Below, one piece after another: positions 26,612-34,355 of a DNA stretch of 64,000 nt (positions are counted from its first letter, which is position 1; every line of letters starts with the position of its first letter). The position numbers and the translations under genes were made by a program. The stretch is from NCBI GenBank assembly GCA_017542145.1, contig JAFXXQ010000037.1, forward strand, positions 124,001-188,000, given 5' to 3'. A model generated the notes under the pieces. It saw only the letters and a program-made list of their open reading frames with translations, ran no database searches and was not told the origin of the DNA. Source of the stretch: Bacteroidaceae bacterium. GTDB taxonomy: Bacteria > Bacteroidota > Bacteroidia > Bacteroidales > Bacteroidaceae.

Positions 26612-26953
26612 CTCAAATCGGTCATTAGAAATCATTTTTTTGTGGCATTTCATGTCATGGCAGTATTTTTTCGTTGCCAATGAGAGTGTATTATCTGACA
26701 TCAGAATGACACTATCAAAGAATATCGTTTTTTCATCGCGATGAAAAGAGTTAATCATTGCAATGAAAAGAATCTTTCATCGCGATGAAAACATTTAATC
26801 ATTGCGATGAAAACTTCCTATCCCATGATCCTGCACAGAAAACGAGCTTTTTACGCATAGCAGAAAAAGCCTTTCTTCAGAAGGGAAAATGATCTACCCG
26901 TTCAGTCCAAACTTAATGACCGACTTAGGATAAGACCTAATGACCGATTTGGG
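26612..26953. repeat. Inverted 17-base repeat pair (CTAATGACCGATTTGrG) flanking a promoter region
   Basis: The sequence CTAATGACCGATTTGGG at 26937-26953 is matched at 16 of 17 bases by the reverse complement at 26612-26628. A diverged direct copy, TTAATGACCGACTTAGG, lies at 26913-26929, 24 bp upstream of the right copy. The right copy ends 8 bases before the -33 box of the GH10 gene, so these may be operators or the ends of a small mobile element. Confidence 0.7.
26729..26814. repeat. Array of four 12-bp palindromes with exact 22-bp spacing
   Basis: Palindromes TCATCGCGATGA, TCATTGCAATGA, TCATCGCGATGA and TCATTGCGATGA have centres at 26738.5, 26760.5, 26782.5 and 26804.5. Each is followed by A residues, and most are preceded by T-rich sequence. 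The array lies about 150 bp upstream of the GH10 promoter. Confidence 0.92.
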
Positions 26954-26961
26954 TGAAAAAG

Positions 26962-26993
26962 TTTGGTGGATTCCAGTTTTTTATGTACATTTG
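26962..26993 (+). promoter_or_regulatory. Promoter of the GH10-CE6 gene
   Basis: TTTG at 26962-26965 and TACATTTG at 26986-26993 are separated by exactly 20 bases, a full match to the Bacteroidota promoter pattern. This places transcription start near 27000 and rules out the in-frame ATG at 26953 as the start of the gene. Confidence 0.78.
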
Positions 26994-27018
26994 CACCCAT
27001 ATTATAACCAATGCATAC

Positions 27019-30000
27019 ATGAATATGAAAAGGACCATTATCTCTGTCATCCTTTTGGTTGTTCTCTGCCTGCTACCCCTCTCGGTGCGGGCTCAGTTGT
27101 CCTCCAATCCCGACAAGTTCCTCGGCAACATCACCACGCGTGGCAACGTTGATTCCGGCAGCGAGAAATTCTATACCCTCTGGAACCAGATTACGCCCGA
27201 GAACGAGACCAAGTGGGATGCCATCGAGGGCTCTGCACGCGGCTCGTTCAACTTCTCCGGCGCTGATAGGTCGGCCAACTATGCCAAGCAGCATGGCTTC
27301 CCGTTCAAGTATCATACGCTCATCTGGGGCGCACAGTACCCAAGCTGGGTGAACAACCTCTCCACGGCTGAGCAGTACAAGGCCATCATCGAGTATTTCG
27401 ATGCCGTGAAGAAGCACTATCCCAACCTTGAGATTATCGATGTCGTGAACGAGGCAGTCTCTGGCCATCAGCCCGCTCCCTATAGAGCAGCCCTCGGAGG
27501 CGAAGGACGAACGGGTTTCGACTGGATCATCAAGGCGTTCCAGCTGGCACATGAGCGCTGGCCCAATGCCATCCTCGTCTATAACGACTACAACACGTTC
27601 CGCTGGCAGAAGTCTGAGTTTATCAACCTGGTGCGCACGTTGCGCGACGCCGGTGCTCCCGTCGATGCCTACGGATGCCAGTCTCACGATATTACTGACA
27701 TCAGTTTGAGCGAATTCAAGAGTGCCATGACTGAGATACAGAATGCGTTGAAGATTCCGATGTACAGCACCGAATTCGATGTCGGCACTTCTAATGACCA
27801 GCAGCAGCTCACGCAGTATAAGAATATACTTCCCGTCATGTGGGAGGCTGACTATTGCGCCGGCATCACCCTCTGGGGGTATATCTATGGTTCCACCTGG
27901 ACTACCGACGGTAACAGCGGCATCATCAGGAATGGCCAGGACCGCCCAGCCATGACGTGGCTGCGCGAGTATATGCAGACCGATGCTGCCAAGAACGCCA
28001 AAAGCCCTTTCCCTGGTTTCAAGAAAGAGGCCTCCGTCTATGTGAAGCCTGCATCGCTGAAGGTGTCGAAGGACGATGTCCTGCCCGTATGGGTTGATGC
28101 TACTTTGGCTACAAAGACCATTGAGAAAGTGGAACTTTATATGGGCAGTACTCTTGTTGCCACTATGACGGAGGCTCCCTACATTACCGAGGTCACCTCT
28201 TCCTCGACGGGTACTAAGACTTTGAAGGCTGTTGTGACTGCCACCGATGGATTGCAGTACGAGAGACTTTCAAGAATCACGGTGCTCAGTTCGACAACGC
28301 CCCGCAAGCCCTATAACGATGTGGCATCCGAACTGCCAGGTGTGGTCGAGGCAAAAAACTACGACGAAGGTGCAGCCGGTATTGCCTACGATAATGCCAC
28401 GCGCACAGGCCTGGCCAAGACGGGCGGATGGATGGAATACACAGTTGACGTGAAAGAGCCGGGTCTATACTCATTAGATATTGAGGTGGCTTCGCAAAAC
28501 GGAGGGGGTCTGTTCCATCTTGCTGATAACCATTTCGGCGACATGGTATTCCTTTCCGACTTTGTCACCGTTCTGAGCACGGGCAGTAATACCGACTACA
28601 AGACTGTCCATTTGCGGCTCAACACGCCCCTCGAGGCAGGGCACCGCACACTCAGCCTCTGCATCGACAAAGGCGGGTTCAACATCGGCAAGATGACATT
28701 CACCCGCTTGGAGACCGACAATGCGATGAAGATTGCGGTTAAGACCAGTCCTACGACGATAAACGTAGGCGAACAGACCACCATTACCGCCACCGCCTCA
28801 TCAACGACGAGCACTATAGCCAACGTCAGGTTATTTGCCAACGATATGCTGCTGGCTACGCTTACCGAAGAACCTTATACCACCGTCTTCGAACCTGCTG
28901 CGAAGGGTACATACGCCATTACCGCCATCGCTACCGATGGCGAGGGACGCGAGTCGAAGGTTGTAAAGACTACGCTGAAAGTTAATGGAGCTCGTTCGCC
29001 TTATAAGAGCGTCAGTCTGCCCGGCACCCTACAGTTCGAGAACTTCGACAAGGGTGGTGAAGGCCTCAGTTTCCACGACTCCGACGATAAGGACGAGGGC
29101 GATGCGAAGTACCGTACTGACAACGAAGGCGTCGATATCGTGAAGGGTAACGGAGGTAGTGCCATTGGCTATACGGCTACCAACGAGTGGCTGGAGTATA
29201 CCGTAAACGTCACCGAGGAGGGGACGTATGACTATGAGGCATACGTTTCGTCGGGTACTACTGGCGCAGGTTTCACCATTAGTCTGAGGGATAACAACCA
29301 GTCCACGCAACTCTGCCGCATCAGCATTCCGCAGACGGGCAACAGCGACTGGAGTAACTATCAAGTGGTAAAGGGCACCCTGTCTAAATCGTTGACTGCC
29401 GGACAGCACATCCTGCGCGTAACTATTACTGGAGCTAACGGTAATCTGGATAAGGTTGTGTTCACCCGTTCGGGCGGCGAGGAACCGCCTGTGGGTGTCG
29501 ATCCGAATTTCTATGTCTATCTCTGCTTCGGCCAGTCGAACATGGAGGGCAACGCTACACCTGAAACCGTTGACCAAAGTGTGGATTCTCGTTTCAAAAT
29601 GCTGGCATGTGTTAATTTCACCAATCCCCAGCGTACGATGGGAGAGTGGTATACCGCTACGCCGCCCATTGTCCGCCAGGGAACAGGTCTGGGTATGGCC
29701 GACTACTTTGGTCGTACTATGGTGAAAAATCTGCCAGAGAATATCAAGGTGGGTGTCGTGGACGTTGCCATTGGAGGAACCAAGATCGAAGGCTTCATGC
29801 AAGAAGAGGTCGCATCGTATATTGCATCGATGGATCCCAATTCAGAAGGCTGGCTCATTAACTACTTCAAGGCTTACGACAACGACCCCTACCAGCGGCT
29901 TGTCGATATGGCGAAGATAGCCCAGAAGTCAGGTGTCATTAAAGGCATCCTGCTCCATCAGGGCGAGAGTAACAACGGTCAGTCCGATTGGCCCCAGAAG

Positions 30001-30924
30001 GTGAAGAAGATTTACGACCGTCTGATTAGCGACCTTGGTCTGAATGCCGCTGATGTGCCCCTGTTTGTGGGTGAGACCGTCAGCCAGGCGGCAGGTGGCG
30101 CCTGTTCGCTTCACAACTCCGTGATCGCCCGTGTGCCCAGCGTCATTCCTAATTCTTACGTCATCTCCTCTGCGGGATGTCCGCAGAAGGGCGACGGCCT
30201 ACATTTTACTGCCGAAGGATATCGCACTATGGGAGCCCGCTATGCCGAGCAGGCGTTGAAGCTGATGGGCATCGATATTAATGACAACCCGGAGGGAGAC
30301 GGACCGATTGATTACCGTTTTACCAGCCTTGCCGACATAGGCAACACGCCATTTGCCATCATCGACGAGCAGCAGCAGAAGGCGTTCTTCGGTATTGACA
30401 ACCAGAACTTGGGCTTCGATGCCTATGACACAGCCTTTGTCGACACCCGTACGGGTTACCTCTTCAAACTGGAGCAGAGCACAGTCTCTGGTGGATATCT
30501 TTTGCGCCTGATTACCCCGCAAGGCGCTGAGTATAGCATCTGGGGAAGCCCTGGATATCTGAACGGCTATTCCACCGTAGCGGATTGCAGCTTTATCTTG
30601 GGACTGAACAACCAGAATGGCCAGGATGTGGAGAATGGAGCCGTGTGGAAGATACGCTATGTTGTGGGCAAGGGTTTCAGCCTGCGGAACGTGTATACGG
30701 GCAAATACCTGCACGACGCCTTGTCTGCCAAGTACGACGACCCTGCCTACTTTACCTTCTGCACATTAAGGCCGGGTGGTTCTGCAGTTGAGGTTGTCGA
30801 GGCTGAGCCCCTCACAACAGGTGTCTATTCGTTGCATGGTGTCTGCGTTGGCACTATGGAAAACTGGAACCTCTTGCCGCGTGGCATCTATGTGGTGAAT
30901 GGCCGTAAGGTCGTCAAAAGGTAA
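27019..30924 (+). CDS. Multi-modular GH10 xylanase - CBM6 - CBM6 - CE6 acetylxylan esterase
   Basis: This 1301-residue secreted enzyme has these parts in order: signal peptide (to about 26); GH10 endo-xylanase (about 28-325) with acid/base E145 in DVVNEA and nucleophile E252 in STEFDVG; an Ig-like linker domain (about 340-425); CBM6 (about 438-565); a second Ig-like domain (570-655); a second CBM6 (665-818); a CE6/SASA-type esterase (828-1085) with S840 in GQSNMEG, HQGES and H1062 in GDGLHF; a beta-rich region (1098-1260); and a C-terminal sorting tail (YSLHGVCVG...GIYVVNGRKVVKR). It should cut the xylan backbone and remove acetyl groups at the surface. The start (27019 or 27025) follows the mapped promoter. 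All catalytic residues I can check are present, in contrast to the GH10-like protein upstream. Confidence 0.93.
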   Translation: MNMKRTIISVILLVVLCLLPLSVRAQLSSNPDKFLGNITTRGNVDSGSEKFYTLWNQITPENETKWDAIEGSARGSFNFSGADRSANYAKQHGFPFKYHTLIWGAQYPSWVNNLSTAEQYKAIIEYFDAVKKHYPNLEIIDVVNEAVSGHQPAPYRAALGGEGRTGFDWIIKAFQLAHERWPNAILVYNDYNTFRWQKSEFINLVRTLRDAGAPVDAYGCQSHDITDISLSEFKSAMTEIQNALKIPMYSTEFDVGTSNDQQQLTQYKNILPVMWEADYCAGITLWGYIYGSTWTTDGNSGIIRNGQDRPAMTWLREYMQTDAAKNAKSPFPGFKKEASVYVKPASLKVSKDDVLPVWVDATLATKTIEKVELYMGSTLVATMTEAPYITEVTSSSTGTKTLKAVVTATDGLQYERLSRITVLSSTTPRKPYNDVASELPGVVEAKNYDEGAAGIAYDNATRTGLAKTGGWMEYTVDVKEPGLYSLDIEVASQNGGGLFHLADNHFGDMVFLSDFVTVLSTGSNTDYKTVHLRLNTPLEAGHRTLSLCIDKGGFNIGKMTFTRLETDNAMKIAVKTSPTTINVGEQTTITATASSTTSTIANVRLFANDMLLATLTEEPYTTVFEPAAKGTYAITAIATDGEGRESKVVKTTLKVNGARSPYKSVSLPGTLQFENFDKGGEGLSFHDSDDKDEGDAKYRTDNEGVDIVKGNGGSAIGYTATNEWLEYTVNVTEEGTYDYEAYVSSGTTGAGFTISLRDNNQSTQLCRISIPQTGNSDWSNYQVVKGTLSKSLTAGQHILRVTITGANGNLDKVVFTRSGGEEPPVGVDPNFYVYLCFGQSNMEGNATPETVDQSVDSRFKMLACVNFTNPQRTMGEWYTATPPIVRQGTGLGMADYFGRTMVKNLPENIKVGVVDVAIGGTKIEGFMQEEVASYIASMDPNSEGWLINYFKAYDNDPYQRLVDMAKIAQKSGVIKGILLHQGESNNGQSDWPQKVKKIYDRLISDLGLNAADVPLFVGETVSQAAGGACSLHNSVIARVPSVIPNSYVISSAGCPQKGDGLHFTAEGYRTMGARYAEQALKLMGIDINDNPEGDGPIDYRFTSLADIGNTPFAIIDEQQQKAFFGIDNQNLGFDAYDTAFVDTRTGYLFKLEQSTVSGGYLLRLITPQGAEYSIWGSPGYLNGYSTVADCSFILGLNNQNGQDVENGAVWKIRYVVGKGFSLRNVYTGKYLHDALSAKYDDPAYFTFCTLRPGGSAVEVVEAEPLTTGVYSLHGVCVGTMENWNLLPRGIYVVNGRKVVKR

Positions 30925-30960
30925 TGACATTAAAAACTTTGCTTCTCCGCCCCTAACATC

Positions 30961-31023
30961 AAACTCTATTCCGCCAGCGTTTGATTCTAATTTGCTAGAA
31001 TCAAACGCTGCGGATTTAGAGTT
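30961..31023. repeat. 63-base near-perfect palindrome between convergent genes
   Basis: An inner 15-bp perfect stem (CAGCGTTTGATTCTA at 30975 with its complement at 30996-31010) has a 6-base loop. Outer arms CCG/CGG and AACTCTA/TAGAGTT extend it, giving about 26 paired bases. A third AAACGCTG copy follows at 31024. It lies between the ends of two converging genes, so it could serve as a two-way terminator, although no T-run follows. Confidence 0.8.
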
Positions 31024-31139
31024 AAACGCTGTTCGGGGTGTAGTCAGTAGGGGCAAGAGGGATATTACTTTCTACCAAGCGTCTCCACTATCCTTGCCAT
31101 TTGGTTGTGGATTCTTCATCGTAATTCATACCGGATGGC

Positions 31140-31436
31140 TTAGCTGCTGATGCATTCGCCGTTGGCATATACCACATTCATCCGTTCAACGGTAATCGTT
31201 TCCCATACATGTTCTACCACGTATATCTCACTTGCGAGATAGCTGTCAAGTTCCTCGCGATTCTGAAACTCCATGACGAGCACAGAGCCCTTCAGCCTCC
31301 CGGCATCGTCCAGTAATCCTCCAGCACAGACGATGTGCTGCTTCAACCTCTCCATGCCTTCCAAGTGACGGGGACGCACCTCCATCCGCTTAGCAAGCAT
31401 TCCCTCTCCGTCGTAAGCTGTAATAACGAATTGCAT
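31140..31436 (-). CDS. YciI-like (YCII-related domain) protein
   Basis: This 98-residue protein matches the YciI family: an N-terminal beta strand (QFVITAYDGEGML), RMEVRPRHLEGMERL with the conserved arginine-proline-histidine run, and the later GSVLVMEFQNREELDSYLASEIYVVEHVWE motif. YciI proteins have a ferredoxin-like fold and unclear enzymatic roles; some act as dehalogenase- or dehydrochlorinase-like enzymes. It is the last gene of a three-gene minus-strand cluster, 39 bases after the GNAT gene. Confidence 0.88.
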   Translation of the reverse strand: MQFVITAYDGEGMLAKRMEVRPRHLEGMERLKQHIVCAGGLLDDAGRLKGSVLVMEFQNREELDSYLASEIYVVEHVWETITVERMNVVYANGECISS

Positions 31437-31475
31437 AGTTTTGAAAAAAAGTTATTGTCGGCAGTCGCCTGGAAT

Positions 31476-31967
31476 TCACACCAAAGAGATATAGTGTAGG
31501 ATGATATCCTCGTAGTGTCCGTCGTCCATTCGGAAACCATCTGGGATGGTGCCGAGCCGCTTGAAGCCAAGCCGTTCATAGAGGTGTAGGGCGTGGACGT
31601 TGGAAGCCACGACTGCGTTGAACTGAAGGATACGAAAGCCGAGCCGCTTGCCAACGGCCAAAGAGTCCCTTACGAGTTGCTCACCAATATGCAATCCACG
31701 CATTCCCGACTTGACGGCATAGCTGGTGTTGCAGATATGTCCGCAACGGCCGATGTTGTTGGGATGGAGAATGTAGAGTCCTACGACCTCTCTCGTATCC
31801 TGATTGACTGCCACGCCTGTGTACGATTGCGATTCAAAAAACGTTTCGGCTTCTTCAGCACTCATTTCCGTCTCTCCGGGAAATGCCTTTCCTTCGCGTA
31901 TCACCTCATTCCAAATGGACGTCATCGGGACAATATCTTCATACGTGTATCTCCTGATGATGGTCAT
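31476..31967 (-). CDS. GNAT family N-acetyltransferase
   Basis: This 163-residue acetyltransferase has the GNAT fold: YTYEDIVPMTSIWNEVIREG at the N-terminus, the VVGLYILHPNN strand, an acetyl-CoA loop region (SGMRGLHIGEQLVRDSL), and the C-terminal ALHLYERLGFKRLGTIPDGFR motif typical of phosphinothricin-type acetyltransferases. The acceptor is unknown. The start at 31967 (MTIIRRYTYED) removes a non-conserved extension that overlaps the upstream small gene. Confidence 0.92.
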   Translation of the reverse strand: MTIIRRYTYEDIVPMTSIWNEVIREGKAFPGETEMSAEEAETFFESQSYTGVAVNQDTREVVGLYILHPNNIGRCGHICNTSYAVKSGMRGLHIGEQLVRDSLAVGKRLGFRILQFNAVVASNVHALHLYERLGFKRLGTIPDGFRMDDGHYEDIILHYISLV

Positions 31968-31999
31968 GGAAACTGCATTTAGACTGTCGGATGTTCGCA

Positions 32000-32179
32000 C
32001 TATACGCGCGGGGCGGGTTCCCACTTACAGCGGACGGGCGACACTATGGCGCCCTCTTTCTTCAACTCGGCAAACGCCTTGTCCACTTCCTTGCGGTCTG
32101 CATTCAACACCTTTGTTACTTCACCTGCCGAAACTGGTTTCCCAGCATCGCGCATAACTTGTAATACTTGCTCTTTCAT
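32000..32179 (-). CDS. Small winged-helix DNA-binding protein (59 aa)
   Basis: A complete 59-codon gene runs from ATG at 32179 to TAG at 32000. Its product begins MKEQVLQVMRDAGKPVSAGE and continues with VTKVLNADRKEVDKAFAELK and KEGAIVSPVRCKWEP. The pattern of helix, helix-turn-helix (residues about 15-42) and short wing (KKEGAIVSP) is that of a minimal MarR/Lrp-like winged helix, a type of short regulator common in Bacteroidales. It lies 32 bases upstream of the GNAT gene and below a predicted promoter, so it may regulate the cluster. Confidence 0.8.
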   Translation of the reverse strand: MKEQVLQVMRDAGKPVSAGEVTKVLNADRKEVDKAFAELKKEGAIVSPVRCKWEPAPRV

Positions 32180-32253
32180 TTCCCTGAAAATTTTGTTAAT
32201 AAAAAAGATTGCCTTATCCTCAAAAATGTTGTCTAATTCTTATCATTTTTCTG

Positions 32254-32282
32254 CAAAGATATGAAAAAAATGCCAAAGCAAA
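32254..32282 (-). promoter_or_regulatory. Predicted promoter of the winged-helix/GNAT/YciI cluster
   Basis: On the minus strand TATCTTTG (complement of 32254-32261) fits the -7 consensus, and TTTG (complement of 32279-32282) lies 17 bases upstream. The TTTG is part of the palindrome GCAAAATATTTTGC, a possible operator for the small regulator. Confidence 0.5.
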
Positions 32283-32438
32283 ATATTTTGCTATGTTTTT
32301 TTGAAAAAACGGAAAATGCGCTATCTCTGTCTATTCTCGCACAGCCCTTTTCCGAAGCTTTGACAAGTACAGGGCTCCTGCAGCTCATAGAAATAACAGA
32401 AGGGTGGGGTAGAATTAAGGAAATAATCTTCGTATCAC

Positions 32439-32469
32439 TTGTGTAATTCATAGATTAGAGCTATTTTTG
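32439..32469 (+). promoter_or_regulatory. Predicted promoter of the DUF6057-PD40-phosphatase-GH78 operon
   Basis: TATTTTTG at 32462-32469 matches TAnnTTTG, with TTG (32439-32441) 20 bases upstream and the gene start 21 bases downstream. Confidence 0.55.
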
Positions 32470-32490
32470 CAGACAAGAAAGATATTGCAA

Positions 32491-34326
32491 ATGAAAAATG
32501 CTATTATTTGGATTTTCGCTCTCGTTGCCATAGCCTGTGGACTGCTGGTGTTTGAAAGCCATTATTTATGGAAGGTGCAGGAGCTGAACCTGTTTCTCCA
32601 AACTCCTCTTTTCTTCAAACAGCAGATGGTGGCACCAGCAGGTATGCTCGCTTACATAGGCGCATGGTTTACGCAATTTTTCTACTACCCGTGGGTTGGT
32701 GTGACGATGCTCTGTGGATGGTGGCTGCTATTGCTGTTTCTGATGAAAAAGACATTCGCCATTTCCACCCGATGGGCTCCGCTGTTACTTATCCCCGTTG
32801 CCCTGCTCTTGATAACTAACGTTGATTTGGGCTATTGGGTATATATCCTGAAATTGCGTGGTCATTTTTTCCTGACAACCATTGGAACGACAGCTGTGGT
32901 AGCCTTGTTATGGGTTTTTCGCTCCCTACCTGACAAAAACTGGTTGCGTGCCGTTTGGATGGTGCTGACGTGTATCGTCGGATACCCTCTGATGGGCATC
33001 TACGGTTTGGCAGCAACGTTGTTGATGGGACTATGGTCATGGCGGCTCATACCACGCGGACGTGCTGCCGTATATAGCGCAATTGCCATAGTGACGATGG
33101 CGGCCGTGCCGCTGCTATGTTACCACTACGTCTATTACGAGACTAATTTGGCTAATATTTATTACGCGGGTCTGCCACTTTTCTTCGTCACAGAACGCTA
33201 TGCCCAGTACTATATACCCTACATCCTGTTGGCCCTATTTATGGCTGTCATGGTCTGCTTGCCCATTGAATTCGAAAAGTCAAAAAGTCAAAATGACAAA
33301 AAACTGAAAAATAAAAGCAAAAGGTGGATTTCTTGGGCAGAACAGGCTGTGGTGGTGGCTGTGGTGACATGGGGTGTAGTACATTTCTGGTATAAGGATG
33401 AGAACTTCCATCACGAGGTTAAAATGCAGCACCTGATAGATCAGACCGACTGGAAAGGCGTGTTGCAGGAAGCTGTAGCACAAAAGGACGAGCCCACGCG
33501 TGCTATTGTCATGATGCGTAATCTGGCTTTGTCACGTCTTGGCCGGCAGGGTGACGTGATGTACCAATACCGTAATGGCTCGAAGCGTTATAATGCCCCC
33601 TTTGACATGCGACTGATGATGGTGGTCGGCACGCTTGTCTATTATCAATATGGTATGCTGAACTACTGTAATCGCCTGTGTACGGAGATGGGAGTAGAGT
33701 TCGGTTGGCGGGCCGAACACTACCGATATATGACTCGATGCGCCTTGCTGAATGGTGAAAAGGAGGTTGCCCGGAAATACATCAACATATTGAAGCATAC
33801 ACTTTTCTTTGATGACTGGGCTGCAAAAGCGGAGAGTTTGTTGGATAATCCCCGACTGATAGCCAAAGACCATGAACTGGAGCCCATCACCCACATGCTT
33901 CACTATTCGGATGTGGCGAGTGGTGACCAAGGCTATGTGGAGCGTTTCCTGATGAACCAGCTGGCCAAAAACAGCTATTCCAAAGACCCCGTATTTCAAG
34001 AACAGTCGTTGCTGGCCTCGCTGTGGGTAAAGGATTCGAAACTCTTTTGGCATCACTTCAGCATCTATGTCAGTCAACATCCCAAAGATGACATCCCTGT
34101 AGCCTATCAGGAGGCAGCCTATCTTTTCGGCAAGATGGAGAATCGTCCTAATTTGGATCAAATGCCCTTCAGTCAAGGGGTCAAGGACCGTTTCAATAGG
34201 TTTTACCAGATTATCTCTCAATGCGAAGGCATGAATATAGCAGATGTGCGCAAGCGGATGGAACGGCTCTACAGCAACTCCTTTTATTTTGATTACGAAC
34301 TGATGTCGAAACTTCCAGAGTACTAA
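32491..34326 (+). CDS. DUF6057-like polytopic membrane protein
   Basis: This is a 611-residue protein with about nine to ten hydrophobic segments in the first 285 residues (for example IIWIFALVAIACGLLVF, WWLLLLFLM, AVYSAIAIVTMAAVPLL, YIPYILLALFMAVMVCL). A soluble C-terminal half of helical repeats follows (RAIVMMRNLALSRLG, YMTRCALLNGEKEVARKYINILK), which looks TPR-like. It resembles the Bacteroidales DUF6057 family; the role is unknown. The loop between the last two membrane segments (FEKSKSQNDKKLKNKSKR) is encoded by an 8-bp repeat tract. I chose ATG at 32491, just downstream of the promoter. The PD40 lipoprotein gene follows after 29 bases. Confidence 0.8.
   Translation: MKNAIIWIFALVAIACGLLVFESHYLWKVQELNLFLQTPLFFKQQMVAPAGMLAYIGAWFTQFFYYPWVGVTMLCGWWLLLLFLMKKTFAISTRWAPLLLIPVALLLITNVDLGYWVYILKLRGHFFLTTIGTTAVVALLWVFRSLPDKNWLRAVWMVLTCIVGYPLMGIYGLAATLLMGLWSWRLIPRGRAAVYSAIAIVTMAAVPLLCYHYVYYETNLANIYYAGLPLFFVTERYAQYYIPYILLALFMAVMVCLPIEFEKSKSQNDKKLKNKSKRWISWAEQAVVVAVVTWGVVHFWYKDENFHHEVKMQHLIDQTDWKGVLQEAVAQKDEPTRAIVMMRNLALSRLGRQGDVMYQYRNGSKRYNAPFDMRLMMVVGTLVYYQYGMLNYCNRLCTEMGVEFGWRAEHYRYMTRCALLNGEKEVARKYINILKHTLFFDDWAAKAESLLDNPRLIAKDHELEPITHMLHYSDVASGDQGYVERFLMNQLAKNSYSKDPVFQEQSLLASLWVKDSKLFWHHFSIYVSQHPKDDIPVAYQEAAYLFGKMENRPNLDQMPFSQGVKDRFNRFYQIISQCEGMNIADVRKRMERLYSNSFYFDYELMSKLPEY
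33277..33300. repeat. 8-bp tract inside the DUF6057 gene
   Basis: Units AAGTCAAA, AAGTCAAA and ATGACAAA follow one another on an exact 8-bp period, with cores at 33279, 33287 and 33295. They encode a lysine-rich cytoplasmic loop. Confidence 0.8.
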
Positions 34327-34332
34327 GATTAA

Positions 34333-34348
34333 CAAGTCAACGAGTCTA
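34333..34348. repeat. Two octamers in the DUF6057-PD40 gene junction
   Basis: CAAGTCAA and CGAGTCTA stand in tandem within the 29-base gap between the two genes. Confidence 0.6.
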
Positions 34349-34355
34349 AACGGGT

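Larger units (their letters stand above)
26526..27018. other. Intergenic region before the GH10-CE6 gene
   Basis: This 493-base gap holds the operon terminator, an inverted pair of 17-base repeats (26612-26628 and 26937-26953) with a third weaker copy at 26913-26929, the four-palindrome array, and the promoter of the next gene. No coding sequence is apparent. Confidence 0.7.
32180..32490. other. Divergent intergenic region with two promoters
   Basis: This 311-base gap lies between the small winged-helix gene (minus) and the DUF6057 gene (plus). It contains a predicted promoter for each, and a 14-bp perfect palindrome GCAAAATATTTTGC (32278-32291). No gene is seen. Confidence 0.6.

Noticed and set aside
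26729..26814. CRISPR array, considered for the regular palindromic repeats.
   Set aside because: The units are only 22 bp apart with no 30-bp spacers, the repeats differ from one another, and no cas genes are in the window.
26953..27018. An upstream in-frame ATG that would lengthen the GH10-CE6 protein by 22 residues.
   Set aside because: The extension overlaps the promoter, and the signal peptide begins at 27019 or 27025.
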